DNA of 35,688 nucleotides. Source: a bacterium. GTDB taxonomy: Bacteria; Babelota; Babeliae; Babelales; JABGSX01. The position numbers and the translations under genes were made by a program. The stretch is from the NCBI GenBank assembly GCA_018647505.1, contig JABGSX010000052.1:1-35688 (forward strand), given 5' to 3'. This document shows, one piece after another, positions 16,938 through 25,815 of the stretch (its first letter is position 1; each line of letters starts with the position of its first letter). The notes under the pieces are model-generated. The model did not search any database. It saw nothing but the letters and a program-made list of their open reading frames with translations, and was not told the origin of the DNA.

Positions 16938-16967
16938 TTGATTTTTTTTTGGTTAGCTTGGTATATT
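16938..16967 (+). promoter_or_regulatory. Promoter of the ribbon-helix-helix gene
   Basis: TTGATT (16938-16943) is followed after 18 bp by TATATT (16962-16967), which is preceded by TGG to make an extended -10. The expected start of transcription (about 16974) falls at the edge of the 9-bp repeat array. Confidence 0.5.
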
Positions 16968-16975
16968 TTTCATGT

Positions 16976-17013
16976 TTACTACAATTACAAGGTTTACAGT
17001 TGTTACATTGTAA
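16976..17013 (+). promoter_or_regulatory. Four TTAC-type repeats with 9-bp spacing: probable operator of the RHH protein
   Basis: TTACT (16976), TTACA (16985), TTACA (16994) and TTACA (17003) start exactly 9 bp apart. The last is followed by its inverse TGTAA (17009-17013). The array lies between the promoter and the ribosome binding site of the ribbon-helix-helix gene. Such proteins typically bind short tandem repeats as stacked dimers and repress their own promoters, so this is a likely autoregulatory or accessory-protein binding site. Confidence 0.5.
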
Positions 17014-17033
17014 TATTTTCAAGAGGGAGATAT

Positions 17034-17333
17034 ATGAAAAAAGGATTGTTCAAGCCGGCAGCAACAAAAGGGTTAGAGTGGATTGAAGAAGAAACTGAAA
17101 ATCATGTTGCAAAAATTATTCCTATTTCAGATTCCAATACATATTTACCAAAAGAAACGGCCAAGCAAGGCCTTCCAGAAGGTTGGACCCGCGCAACTTT
17201 TATTATGCGTGAGCAATATCTGGAGGACCTAAAAAACATTGCCTATTGGGATAGGGAAACAATAAAAACTGTTTTGGACGTTATATTGGACAGATTTTTA
17301 AAAGGTAAAAAAGTACCGCCCCGAAAAAAATAA
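17034..17333 (+). CDS. Small ribbon-helix-helix-type DNA-binding protein
   Basis: I take the ATG at 17034 (99 residues). AGAGGGAG precedes it, and upstream codons of the open frame read through the promoter. The first 55 residues are polar and probably flexible. Residues about 57-95 read W-T-R-A-T-F-I-M-R-E-Q-Y-L-E-D-L-K-N-I-A followed by a second helix T-I-K-T-V-L-D-V-I-L-D-R-F-L-K-G. This beta-strand then two-helix layout (T-x-T-F-x-x, helix, turn, helix) is that of Arc/MetJ-type repressors, partition proteins and antitoxins. It precedes a tyrosine recombinase, so it may be a regulator or accessory factor for it. No partner toxin is visible. Confidence 0.6.
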   Translation: MKKGLFKPAATKGLEWIEEETENHVAKIIPISDSNTYLPKETAKQGLPEGWTRATFIMREQYLEDLKNIAYWDRETIKTVLDVILDRFLKGKKVPPRKK

Positions 17334-17341
17334 TAAGATAT

Positions 17342-17361
17342 CCCCGGCTAACCAGCCGGGG
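17342..17361 (+). terminator. GC-rich hairpin between the RHH gene and the recombinase gene
   Basis: CCCCGGCT (17342-17349) and AGCCGGGG (17354-17361) form a perfect 8-bp stem with loop AACC, followed by ACTATTTT. It is nearly all G and C in an AT-rich window. It may end or attenuate the RHH transcript; the T-run is short, and the recombinase ribosome binding site starts nine bases later. An alternative is a protein or recombination site. Confidence 0.55.
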
Positions 17362-17378
17362 ACTATTTTGGAGAATTT

Positions 17379-18296
17379 ATGAAGCCAGAAGCGTTTGACT
17401 TGGTAAAGTTATCGGTGTTATTTGTCTCTTCTTGTGATATTTCGCCTGGTTCACGTGCAACGTATAAAAATGCACTTCTGCGCTTTTGTCGGTGGTGTGA
17501 AAGTTCAGATGTAAAAGAGCCTGCCAGGCAAACTATCCTGTCATATAAGTTGTGGCTAGATACCCACGGGTTTAGCTCGTTTACAAAATCAACCTACATG
17601 GTTGTAGTACGCAGGCTTTTTTCGTGGCTTGAAGAAAATGATTTATACCCAGACGTATCAAAAGGAATAAGGGGGGCCAAACGTTATATTAAGTCCCATC
17701 AAAAGGATTCTCTTTCTATAAAGGCTGTTCAAAATTTGCTTGCAAGTGTTGATGGGTCATCGTTAATTGGGGTGCGTGATTTTGCAATCGTTAATTTGCT
17801 CATTCGGACGGGAGTGAGGTTAAAAGAAATTTCACTGGCAACAATTAATGATATAGAGATCAACGAAAATCAGATGCGGTTGTGGGTCTATGGGAAAGGG
17901 CGTGGCGGAAAAGATGAATTTGTTGTTCTTACCAAAGAATCTCTTGACCCAATAAGAGCTTACCTTCGTTGTAGAGAGTTAAGTAACTCGTCTGAACCGT
18001 TGTTCGCAGCACTCAGTAATCGTAACTATGGAAAAACAATGTCTACATTTGCTTTGTCAAAAATGGTGAAAAGAAGGCTGCGAGGAGCTGGAATCGATAG
18101 CAAAAGAATTTCGGCACATAGTTTGAGACATACTTTTGGGGTGTTGGCCATAAAGGCTGGGGCAAGCCTGTATGATGTTCAGTTGGCAATGCGGCATAGC
18201 ACACCCGGGACCACTGAAATCTATTTAGGCGATATTGAAAAAATAAAAAGAGCAGAGTCTTCTCCAGAGAAAAAAGTTCGGGATTTATTAAGATAA
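17379..18296 (+). CDS. Tyrosine recombinase, XerC/XerD-like
   Basis: This 305-residue protein has an N-terminal SAM-like core-binding domain (about 8-95) and a C-terminal catalytic domain with all six active-site residues: Arg147 (R-T-G-V-R-L-K-E), Lys173 (Y-G-K-G-R-G-G-K), His247 and Arg250 (A-H-S-L-R-H-T-F), His273 (M-R-H-S-T-P) and Tyr282 (T-E-I-Y-L-G). The length fits both chromosomal Xer proteins and small integrases. GGAG lies five bases before the ATG. It sits at the edge of the repetitive paralog array with an RHH gene upstream, so a role in an integrative element is possible, but dimer resolution at dif cannot be excluded. No att or dif site was found. Confidence 0.88.
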   Translation: MKPEAFDLVKLSVLFVSSCDISPGSRATYKNALLRFCRWCESSDVKEPARQTILSYKLWLDTHGFSSFTKSTYMVVVRRLFSWLEENDLYPDVSKGIRGAKRYIKSHQKDSLSIKAVQNLLASVDGSSLIGVRDFAIVNLLIRTGVRLKEISLATINDIEINENQMRLWVYGKGRGGKDEFVVLTKESLDPIRAYLRCRELSNSSEPLFAALSNRNYGKTMSTFALSKMVKRRLRGAGIDSKRISAHSLRHTFGVLAIKAGASLYDVQLAMRHSTPGTTEIYLGDIEKIKRAESSPEKKVRDLLR

Positions 18297-18315
18297 ATTT
18301 TCACAATTTAAAAGT

Positions 18316-18355
18316 ATTCCAAAGGCAAGAAATCAAAATTTCTTGCCTTTGGAAT
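18316..18355 (+). terminator. Strong intrinsic terminator after the recombinase gene
   Basis: A perfect 18-bp inverted repeat (18316-18333 with 18338-18355) encloses loop CAAA, and the 3' arm runs straight into TTTT. The core is CCAAAGGCAAG / CTTGCCTTTGG. It separates the recombinase gene from the pentapeptide-repeat array. Confidence 0.85.
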
Positions 18356-18389
18356 TTTTAACAAAACTATTCTTTTGGTGGCCATAAAT

Positions 18390-18416
18390 TTGTTAATGTC
18401 GTAGCATGTTTATAAA
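18390..18416 (+). promoter_or_regulatory. Possible promoter of the pentapeptide-repeat array
   Basis: TTGTTA (18390-18395) and TATAAA (18411-18416) are separated by 15 bp, slightly short. They lie between the terminator and the ATG at 18438, which has AAGAAGGA seven bases upstream. The next four genes have gaps of 3 to 37 bp and probably share this transcript up to the terminator at 33166. Confidence 0.35.
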
Positions 18417-18437
18417 AACAAAAAGAAGGATTTTGTT

Positions 18438-21400
18438 ATGAAGACTATTCTTAATAAAAAGATTTTTTTTCTATTTCTGTCTATTTCATTTTTATTGTCT
18501 AACAATATGAGCGCAAGTTGGCTTTCTGATATTGATCCTTTTGAGAAAAGTCTAAAAAATCAGAAGAGTGAATTTGTTGAAAGGCAAAAAGAAGAAAGGG
18601 TTGAGGCAGAGGCGCGACAAAAAAAAGAGCAACAATATATACTGGAAAAAAAGGCTGAGGAAACTTTGCAACAAAAAGAAAAGCACCAGTATACTTTGGA
18701 GGAAAATGCTGTTCATGTAGAAAATAATACAGGTTCGCCTATTTTTGTTTTAGCTGGTTGGAAGTACGCAGAAAAAGCTATTTTTCTTTCTGAAAAAATA
18801 GAATCGAAAAAAAATGGGGTTGCAGAATTTATTGGTGCGGAGCGGGCAACGTTATTATGGATTTTTTATGTTGATGACAAAAATCAAAAGAGTCAGCTTT
18901 TTAAGCTTCCTTCTTTGAAAAATAAAGGGCTTGAGGTTTATGATGGTTATATTGTTGAAGAAAGTGGAAAAAAAATAGAAGCAGAGCCTATTGTCATTTC
19001 AAAAAGCTTGAATGATTATATTTTTGGTTCTATTAAAAAAGGTGCTAACATTTCTTCTTCAATATCATTGCCAGAGCCTATAGAGCTAGATCCGTTAAAA
19101 AGGCTGTTAGAAAAAGGAAAAAAGTCGAACAATTTTACTGCAATAGAAAGCGTAGATTTAAATAATTATCTTAATGAAAATGATTATAAAAGTATTTCTG
19201 ACAGCCCTATAAAAGATGTTAATCCTCTTTTTAGAAATTGTTCTTTTGGTGGGGTTAAGTTTGGATCGGCAACGTTTAGGACTTGTCTTTTTAAAAAGAA
19301 CTCAAAATTGGATAATGCAATATTGGATGGAGCGAAACTTCCATTAATTAATATTTTTGACGGTTCATCAATGAAGAATGCTTCTTGTAAAAAAACTTAC
19401 TTTTCTTCGTCATGGGAAACAAAATTAAGCTATTTTGAGTCGGCACCAATTTTTTTAAATGTTGATTTTTCAGGAACAGATTTTTCCGGCGCAAAGTTTG
19501 AAAGATTTGGAATTGTTGGTTGCGATGCTACAGATTCTAATTTTGACTCTGCTAGTTTTAATACTGGTGCATTTGAAAAAATAAAGGGACTTAATAAGAT
19601 AAAAAACTTTAACAAGGCAAAGTTTGAAAATGTTACATTTGTTGATATAAATATGAGCGGAATAGATTTTTCAGGAATTAATTTAATAGATTGTAAGTTT
19701 TCTAATGTTACCGGAATTAATGGTTCAAGTTTTGATAATTCGGTTTTAAATAGGACAACTTTAAATGGATATGACTTTTCTAATAAAAACTTTAAAAATT
19801 GTTCATTTATTGAATCCAATTTATCAAATATAAATTTTGATGGGGCAGATTTATCAGGTGCCGATTTTAAAAAGACGAAGTTTTCTAAGGTAAATTTAAA
19901 TAATACTAATTTAAGTAGCGCAAAAAATCTAGAATTAACAACCTTATCTAAGCTTTCTATTAAAGGAGCAAATTTATCGGGCATAAATTTTGAAGGAATA
20001 GATTTTTCAGGAAAAGATCTGAGTGGTTGCAACTTTTCTGGATGCAATTTATCTAAAGCAAAGTTTGATAAAGCAAATCTTAATAATTCAAAATTTAATG
20101 GTGCAAATCTTTCTGGTGCATCATTTAGTGGTTCTTACATTCAAGGTGCAGATTTTACTGGTATAAAAAATTATAATAATTCAACATTTTTATCTTCAAA
20201 TGCGAATGATGAAACTAAATGGGTAGATGGCAAAAATATAAAATTTAATACCGCTTCAGTTTATGGTATTTCAATTGAAGGGAGAGATGGGTTTATTTTA
20301 GTTAATATGAGACCTGTTTCTTCTATAAGTTGTTGGGGCATATGGAAGAAAAAAGCCCAGGCTTCTTTAGTTTTAAGAAATATAGAAGCTGGTGGTGGCA
20401 TGGGAGAATGTAAGTTTATAGATTCTCGTGGGGCCGACTATTTATGGATTATAGAAAATGATGGAGCAAGTGGAGGCTCTGTATTTTCTATGCCAAAGGC
20501 AGGAGATTGTCTTTGTGCTTTCAGTGATGAAAACAGCTTATTAGATACCTATTTACAGAGTATGACATTTGGGGCAATTTATAAAAAAATAAATATAAAA
20601 TGGACTGGAAGTCTTGACCAAATAGCAAAGCAAAATAAGGTTCCATGGCTTGATGTTGCAAAATTAAACAATTTGGGTGCAATATTAATAACTTTAGGTT
20701 CTGTTAAAAATACATCAGGAAAAGTTGTTAATATTATTCCTAGTACAATTGTTCAAATTCCTTACAATCCGCTTAACTTGTCTTTGGGTAAGGTGAATCC
20801 GTTATATGAAAAAAGTATTAACTTAAAAAAATATTCATGGTACTCGGGCCGAAGTGAAGAATCCAAAATTCACTTTGTTCAGGCTAATAAAAAAATAAAC
20901 GGAGTGAGCTTTGAAAAAGCAAATATTTCCAAATATTTTAATGGAAAATTATTTAAAGGCTTTTTTCCTGGTACTGAATTTGATTCTTGCAATTTTGAAC
21001 ATGCTATATTGGACAGACTTGATTTAAGCCAAGTAACCTTTAAAAACTGTAATCTTAAACATGCTTCTTTTAAGCAATCAAATCTTTCTATGGCCGTTTT
21101 TTCTGAATGCAAAGGTGAAGATGTTGATTTTTCTATTGCAAATCTAGAAGGGGCAACGTTTAATACAAAGACTTATTCTAGTGGATATTTTTACAATTCC
21201 AATTTTAATAAAACAAACCTCAAGGACGTTGTTTTTGGCGGAACCTTTGGAGGCCTAAAAAATCTAAAAGATTCTATAAACTATAAAACAATTAAATTTG
21301 CGAAAACCTGTAGTTTATTTGGAGATTTTAGTGGTTTGAATCTTTCTGGAATGAATTTTTCTGGTGTTGGCTTTGGTGGAACAACAAATTTCAAAGGTGC

Positions 21401-24173
21401 AAACTTACAAAAAGCCAACTTTTCAAATTCGGATTTTAGTGGAGTTGATTTTGAAAATGCAAACTTAAATAATTCTATTTTTGACAATCCCCAAGTTAGT
21501 TATGGTAAAAAAGGATGCCCGTCATTTAAAGGGGCACAATTGAGAAACGTAAAAATTACTCCACTATTTAATTTTTCAATTAGAATAGGGCCGATTAACT
21601 TTTCTGGCGCTGATTTGCGTGGTGCTGATATGACAGCTTTAAAAGAAAATGATAATCCATTTTGGCAGCTTGTAAAAATTAGTCATTATAAGGATTATAA
21701 ACCGGTTTATAATTTTTCAACAATAAAAGGAGCGTGTGTAGACAAAAACACAAAATGGATTGATGGAAGGTCTGCAGCTAAACATAAAAAATCTATTGCA
21801 AGTTATGGTATGTGTTTTGACCAATGGCCTTGCCCTAATTTTTTAAATATGACAACACGCAAAACCATTACGGGAAATAATTTTTCGAATATGAAAATAT
21901 CAAAACTTCTTTCTGGAAAAAATATAAAAACAAATATTTTTACTAATTGTGTGTTCGATTATTGTGATATGTCAGAGCTGAATCTTTCTAGCAAGACTTT
22001 CAAGAATTGTTCTTTTATTGGAACAATTCTGAAAAATGTAGATTTTAAAAATTCATCTTGTATAAATACAAAATTTGATAAATCTATAGTTTATGAGGCA
22101 GATTTTTCTGGTGCAAATCTCTCTGGAGCATTGTTTAATTCAGCAGACCTAAAGGGGGTCAAGAATATAAATAAAGCAAAAAATATATCGTCTGTTTTTG
22201 ATTTTGATAACGCTGATTTAAGCGGGATTGACTTGTCTGGTATTTCTTGGAAGCAAAGAAAGACAAATAAAAAGAGAACATCCATTAAGCATGTTGTTGA
22301 CGCAAAGCAAGAAGAAAAGTTTTCAGCCTTAGCCAAATTTAATTCTAGCTCTTATGACTCAATTGGCGAAGGTGCCTTTGGTGGATATAAGCTAAAAATG
22401 AAACAAGAAACTGTTGTTAGTTCAGACTATATAAAAACAGGACCTTCATTTGTTGGAGCTAAAATGGCTGGTGTAAATCTTAAGAATTCTTCATTGAAAG
22501 AGTCATGGTTTAGCGGTGCGGATCTTACAGGAGCAATTTTAAACAATGCAGATGTTCAAGGCTCTTTATTTGCTAATGCAGTACTTGTAAAAGCTGATTT
22601 ACGAGGAGCCAACTTAAAAGACGCTCGATATTTTGGCAGTAAATGTTCAAGTTCAGACCTTAAAGCTGCAGTTACAGACTTAACGATGGGGAACAATTCA
22701 GAAAAAATAAGCAATAAACTATTAAAAGATGCTGTTTTGGATAGCAATACAACATGGTTGGGTGGATATAAAGTAGCAAAAGAAACGATAAGCGTTAATG
22801 CGGGGACTCTTTTTGTGCCTTTTTATTGGTGGGCAGACTCTTTGTTTGAAGGTTCTTTGAATATATTAAAAAATCCAAAAATAATTTTAAGACACATAAA
22901 TAAAAATAATATGTATTTTCTAATAAATGATAACTATCATTCTTTGTCAAAAAAGACCTCTGAGCATTCAAGTGGAAATAAATTCTTTAGTTCTGTATAT
23001 AAAAGATTAGGGAAGAATAAAACAATAAGAGAGGTAGATTTTTTCTTTGTGGATTCAGGCGTTAACTTAGGAATTAAAAGTAGTTACGGATATTTTTTTG
23101 GTTCTATTGGTGACTATAATATTAATCCTAATGCAGCAAAAAATGCAAAAAAGCTTGAAAATGAAAACGACGTAAAGGTTTTAATTGATATTTCCAGCAG
23201 CGATAGTTCAATAAATAATTCAAATAAGCCTATTGATGTATGGAAAAATACTAATCTAAATGCCTCAGGAAAATTAGTAAAAAATTATGTATCCATATAT
23301 AAAATGAGCGAGAAAGAGTTAATTTTTAAAATAGACGATAGATTTTACTTAAAAGGTTCGGCTGTAAGCCGTTTATCATCAATCGATAAGTTTGATGAGT
23401 ATTTAAAAAACTCCACAAACGGGTCGTTTGTTAAGAATCTTCCTATTATAAAAAAAGTAACCATATATAAAGCCCATGTTAATGGAATCCATTATTACCA
23501 GTGGAAAATAGATCTTAAAAAGTCTTTTGTAAATTCACAAGGGGTTAAAGCAAGCACTTTATATTATATATGGAGCGGTATTATTAGTAATAGATATTAC
23601 TATTTTGGTTCAAAAACTTTAGAAATTTGCAAAATTCCTGGAATTTCTGTTTTAAGCGCAGACAGTGAAGGTTCAATGTTGGCAGAAATTAATGGGAAAA
23701 AAAATTATCTTACAGGTCTTCCGCTTGAAGTCTCTGCAATTAAAAGCATTTTGAAAAAAAATGGATTTAAGGTTGGTGTAAATACCATTAAGAAAGATCC
23801 AAAATATTCTAAGCTTGTTAAAAATTGGCTAAAAGACTCCTGGTTAAAAATGAATATCCCAAAAGAAGTTCAGAATAAAATACATTTAAGTCTAGGAAAA
23901 GAGTGGAAGGCAATGGGTATTGAGCTTTTACTAGGTTCATTTAAAAATCTTGCAGACTTGCCAAAAAACTTGGTGGAGAATACTTTTGGAATTGGGCATA
24001 GTCATCATCATAATCATATAAAAGAAAATACTTCTGTGATGAGTAGTTTATTATCTGTGGATTTAAAATTTTCTGGCGAAGACGTTTATTTAAAGATATC
24101 AATAGGGCTTACAGATAAAACAACAGTTTCTTATGTTTCGAAAGACCCAATTTTTACTTTTAAAAAAGGATAA
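18438..24173 (+). CDS. Giant secreted multi-solenoid pentapeptide-repeat protein (1911 residues)
   Basis: The signal peptide is MKTILNKKIFFLFLSISFLL to about residue 27, followed by a Lys/Glu/Gln-rich coiled coil (35-90). A diverged copy of the family's roughly 100-residue module follows (about 90-205). Solenoid 1 (about 260-590) ends D-E-T-K-W-V-D-G-K. A second, canonical module (about 617-717) has D-G-F-I-L-V-N, C-W-G-I-W and G-A-S-G-G-S-V-F. Solenoid 2 (about 820-1100) ends N-T-K-W-I-D-G-R, then a linker G-M-C-F-D-Q-W-P-C. Solenoids 3 and 4 (about 1145-1445) are split by a Lys-rich insert. A C-terminal module (about 1450-1911) with H-S-H-H-H-N-H is shared with the 29008 gene. The function is unknown. 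Export and a surface or host-directed role are inferred from the signal peptide and repeat type. Confidence 0.88.
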   Translation: MKTILNKKIFFLFLSISFLLSNNMSASWLSDIDPFEKSLKNQKSEFVERQKEERVEAEARQKKEQQYILEKKAEETLQQKEKHQYTLEENAVHVENNTGSPIFVLAGWKYAEKAIFLSEKIESKKNGVAEFIGAERATLLWIFYVDDKNQKSQLFKLPSLKNKGLEVYDGYIVEESGKKIEAEPIVISKSLNDYIFGSIKKGANISSSISLPEPIELDPLKRLLEKGKKSNNFTAIESVDLNNYLNENDYKSISDSPIKDVNPLFRNCSFGGVKFGSATFRTCLFKKNSKLDNAILDGAKLPLINIFDGSSMKNASCKKTYFSSSWETKLSYFESAPIFLNVDFSGTDFSGAKFERFGIVGCDATDSNFDSASFNTGAFEKIKGLNKIKNFNKAKFENVTFVDINMSGIDFSGINLIDCKFSNVTGINGSSFDNSVLNRTTLNGYDFSNKNFKNCSFIESNLSNINFDGADLSGADFKKTKFSKVNLNNTNLSSAKNLELTTLSKLSIKGANLSGINFEGIDFSGKDLSGCNFSGCNLSKAKFDKANLNNSKFNGANLSGASFSGSYIQGADFTGIKNYNNSTFLSSNANDETKWVDGKNIKFNTASVYGISIEGRDGFILVNMRPVSSISCWGIWKKKAQASLVLRNIEAGGGMGECKFIDSRGADYLWIIENDGASGGSVFSMPKAGDCLCAFSDENSLLDTYLQSMTFGAIYKKINIKWTGSLDQIAKQNKVPWLDVAKLNNLGAILITLGSVKNTSGKVVNIIPSTIVQIPYNPLNLSLGKVNPLYEKSINLKKYSWYSGRSEESKIHFVQANKKINGVSFEKANISKYFNGKLFKGFFPGTEFDSCNFEHAILDRLDLSQVTFKNCNLKHASFKQSNLSMAVFSECKGEDVDFSIANLEGATFNTKTYSSGYFYNSNFNKTNLKDVVFGGTFGGLKNLKDSINYKTIKFAKTCSLFGDFSGLNLSGMNFSGVGFGGTTNFKGANLQKANFSNSDFSGVDFENANLNNSIFDNPQVSYGKKGCPSFKGAQLRNVKITPLFNFSIRIGPINFSGADLRGADMTALKENDNPFWQLVKISHYKDYKPVYNFSTIKGACVDKNTKWIDGRSAAKHKKSIASYGMCFDQWPCPNFLNMTTRKTITGNNFSNMKISKLLSGKNIKTNIFTNCVFDYCDMSELNLSSKTFKNCSFIGTILKNVDFKNSSCINTKFDKSIVYEADFSGANLSGALFNSADLKGVKNINKAKNISSVFDFDNADLSGIDLSGISWKQRKTNKKRTSIKHVVDAKQEEKFSALAKFNSSSYDSIGEGAFGGYKLKMKQETVVSSDYIKTGPSFVGAKMAGVNLKNSSLKESWFSGADLTGAILNNADVQGSLFANAVLVKADLRGANLKDARYFGSKCSSSDLKAAVTDLTMGNNSEKISNKLLKDAVLDSNTTWLGGYKVAKETISVNAGTLFVPFYWWADSLFEGSLNILKNPKIILRHINKNNMYFLINDNYHSLSKKTSEHSSGNKFFSSVYKRLGKNKTIREVDFFFVDSGVNLGIKSSYGYFFGSIGDYNINPNAAKNAKKLENENDVKVLIDISSSDSSINNSNKPIDVWKNTNLNASGKLVKNYVSIYKMSEKELIFKIDDRFYLKGSAVSRLSSIDKFDEYLKNSTNGSFVKNLPIIKKVTIYKAHVNGIHYYQWKIDLKKSFVNSQGVKASTLYYIWSGIISNRYYYFGSKTLEICKIPGISVLSADSEGSMLAEINGKKNYLTGLPLEVSAIKSILKKNGFKVGVNTIKKDPKYSKLVKNWLKDSWLKMNIPKEVQNKIHLSLGKEWKAMGIELLLGSFKNLADLPKNLVENTFGIGHSHHHNHIKENTSVMSSLLSVDLKFSGEDVYLKISIGLTDKTTVSYVSKDPIFTFKKG

Positions 24174-24176
24174 AAT

Positions 24177-25778
24177 ATGAAGTTTAGGACAATTTTATTG
24201 GTATCAATTTTATTTGGTTTCTTTTTCTCATCAAGGGCAGATTTTATTTTAATTAATAATGACCCCATGATGCCTGTAGGCGTATGGGGTGTTTGGAAAG
24301 AAAAGGCTCGGGTGATTTTGCTAAAAAAGAATATAGAGTCTGGTGGTGGAATGGCTTTGGTAAATTTTGCTAAAAATAAGCCTGATTATATTTGGATTGT
24401 GCAGAACTTTGGTCTAAGTGGTGGATCTATTTTTAAGTTAACAAAAAACTTGGACTGCTTTTTTATATATCAATCTTCTGATTGTTTTATGGATTGTTAT
24501 CTTGAAAGTGCTTCTTTTGGGGCCATTATAAAATTTGAAAATTCTTCTTTTTGTTCAAGTCAGGATAGCCTTTTAAATAAGAATATTTCTGCATTGGCAA
24601 AAAGAGTTCGGGATTCATTTGCAACAGAAGGCCTTGAGTTTGAAATTCCCTGTTCTCCCGTTGGAAATAGTTGCTATAACGCTGATATTAATGATGGAAA
24701 GTATAAGTTTCCATTTACTTCTAAGACTTCTTTAAGCTTGTTATCACTTTTTACAAAAGGTGGATTTATTGTAGGTAAAGACTATTCGAATAAAGATATA
24801 AGCGGATATTTCTTATCAAATGGGTTGAGTCCAGAAATTCCTTCTAATTCTTATTTTGTAAAATGCAACTTTAACAATGCTAACTTTAATGGGATTGACT
24901 TGAGAAATAGTATTTTTATAGATTGCTCTTTTAAAGAGGCTTTGTTTAAAGAAGTAAGTTTAGACTATTCTTCTTTTTCAAGTTCAACAAATTCAGGTCA
25001 ACCTATATCTTTTGTAGGGGCAGACTTCACAAGTTCTAGTTTTGTTGGAACAGTTATTAGAAATTCAGATCTATCAAATGCAAACTTCAAAAATTGCGTC
25101 TTAAATAAAACAACAATTAACAATTCAAAACTCAAAGGGAATGTTTTTGAAGGTTCCCAGTTATTAAATATGAAGTTAAAAGGTAATTTTGATTCTTCTA
25201 GTCTTATTGGTGCTAATATAACGAATGTTAATTTTGCAGGATCAAGTTTTAAAGAAGCTAATTTAAGCAAATCGGTTATTAAAAAGTCTAAATTTAACGG
25301 TTTAAATTTAGAAAAAGCAAATTTAAGCGGGGCAGTAATTAAAAATACGACGTTTTCTGGTTGTTATCTATTAAAGGCTAATCTTAATGATTCAGACTTA
25401 CGTGGAATAAATTTTGTAAAATCTAATCTTACAAATGCAAACCTAAAAAAAGCGCTATTACAGAAAGCTGATCTTACTGGTGCAAAAATAAGTGGCGCAA
25501 GTTGGAATGGGGCAAATCTTACCGGAACAAAAATGAACAGGACGGATAAAGCTGAAATTGTTTATGGGGGAAGTAAATCGGATAAAAATCAGATAGCAAT
25601 AGATACCGATAAAAGAGAAGCGATGAATTTATGGGGTATAATTCTACGTGAAAGACAACAGGCTTTTGAAAGTCTTGAGAACTTCGGTCGTAATCCTAGC
25701 CCAAATATAAGTGGTTACGGTTATAATAGCGGGTACGGAAATAATCCTTATTCAAGAGATTTACACATAGATTATTAG
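24177..25778 (+). CDS. Secreted pentapeptide-repeat protein with the shared N-terminal module (533 residues)
   Basis: The gene starts three bases after the previous stop, with AAAGGA inside the end of the upstream gene, so it is co-transcribed. The signal peptide is M-K-F-R-T-I-L-L-V-S-I-L-F-G-F-F-F-S-S-R-A, followed by A-D-F-I-L-I-N-N-D-P. The module spans about residues 21-120 with V-W-G-V-W, S-G-G-G-M, Y-I-W-I-V and G-L-S-G-G-S-I-F. A sub-motif A-K-R-V-R-D-S-F-A-T-E-G-L-E-F follows. The pentapeptide solenoid spans about 215-460. The tail is Gly/Tyr/Asn-rich (G-Y-G-Y-N-S-G-Y-G-N-N-P-Y) and ends H-I-D-Y, while the paralog at 33268 ends E-V-D-Y. There is no T-K-W-I-D-G cap. The first 80 bp of this gene and of the next gene are very similar, showing recent shared origin. 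Confidence 0.87.
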   Translation: MKFRTILLVSILFGFFFSSRADFILINNDPMMPVGVWGVWKEKARVILLKKNIESGGGMALVNFAKNKPDYIWIVQNFGLSGGSIFKLTKNLDCFFIYQSSDCFMDCYLESASFGAIIKFENSSFCSSQDSLLNKNISALAKRVRDSFATEGLEFEIPCSPVGNSCYNADINDGKYKFPFTSKTSLSLLSLFTKGGFIVGKDYSNKDISGYFLSNGLSPEIPSNSYFVKCNFNNANFNGIDLRNSIFIDCSFKEALFKEVSLDYSSFSSSTNSGQPISFVGADFTSSSFVGTVIRNSDLSNANFKNCVLNKTTINNSKLKGNVFEGSQLLNMKLKGNFDSSSLIGANITNVNFAGSSFKEANLSKSVIKKSKFNGLNLEKANLSGAVIKNTTFSGCYLLKANLNDSDLRGINFVKSNLTNANLKKALLQKADLTGAKISGASWNGANLTGTKMNRTDKAEIVYGGSKSDKNQIAIDTDKREAMNLWGIILRERQQAFESLENFGRNPSPNISGYGYNSGYGNNPYSRDLHIDY

Positions 25779-25815
25779 TGTAACATAAAATATATGATAT
25801 AAAAAAGGAGCAGAT

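Noticed and set aside
16669-18437. tRNA or attachment site flanking the recombinase
   Set aside because: No cloverleaf, CCA end or direct repeat pair was found by eye around the recombinase.
20608-20760. LysM-like stretch (S-L-D-Q-I-A-K-Q-N-K-V-P-W, then L-N-N-L and I-V-Q-I-P) in the 1911-residue protein
   Set aside because: Spacing is too long, the G-D-T-L start is missing, and the equivalent region of the 29008 paralog does not look like LysM.
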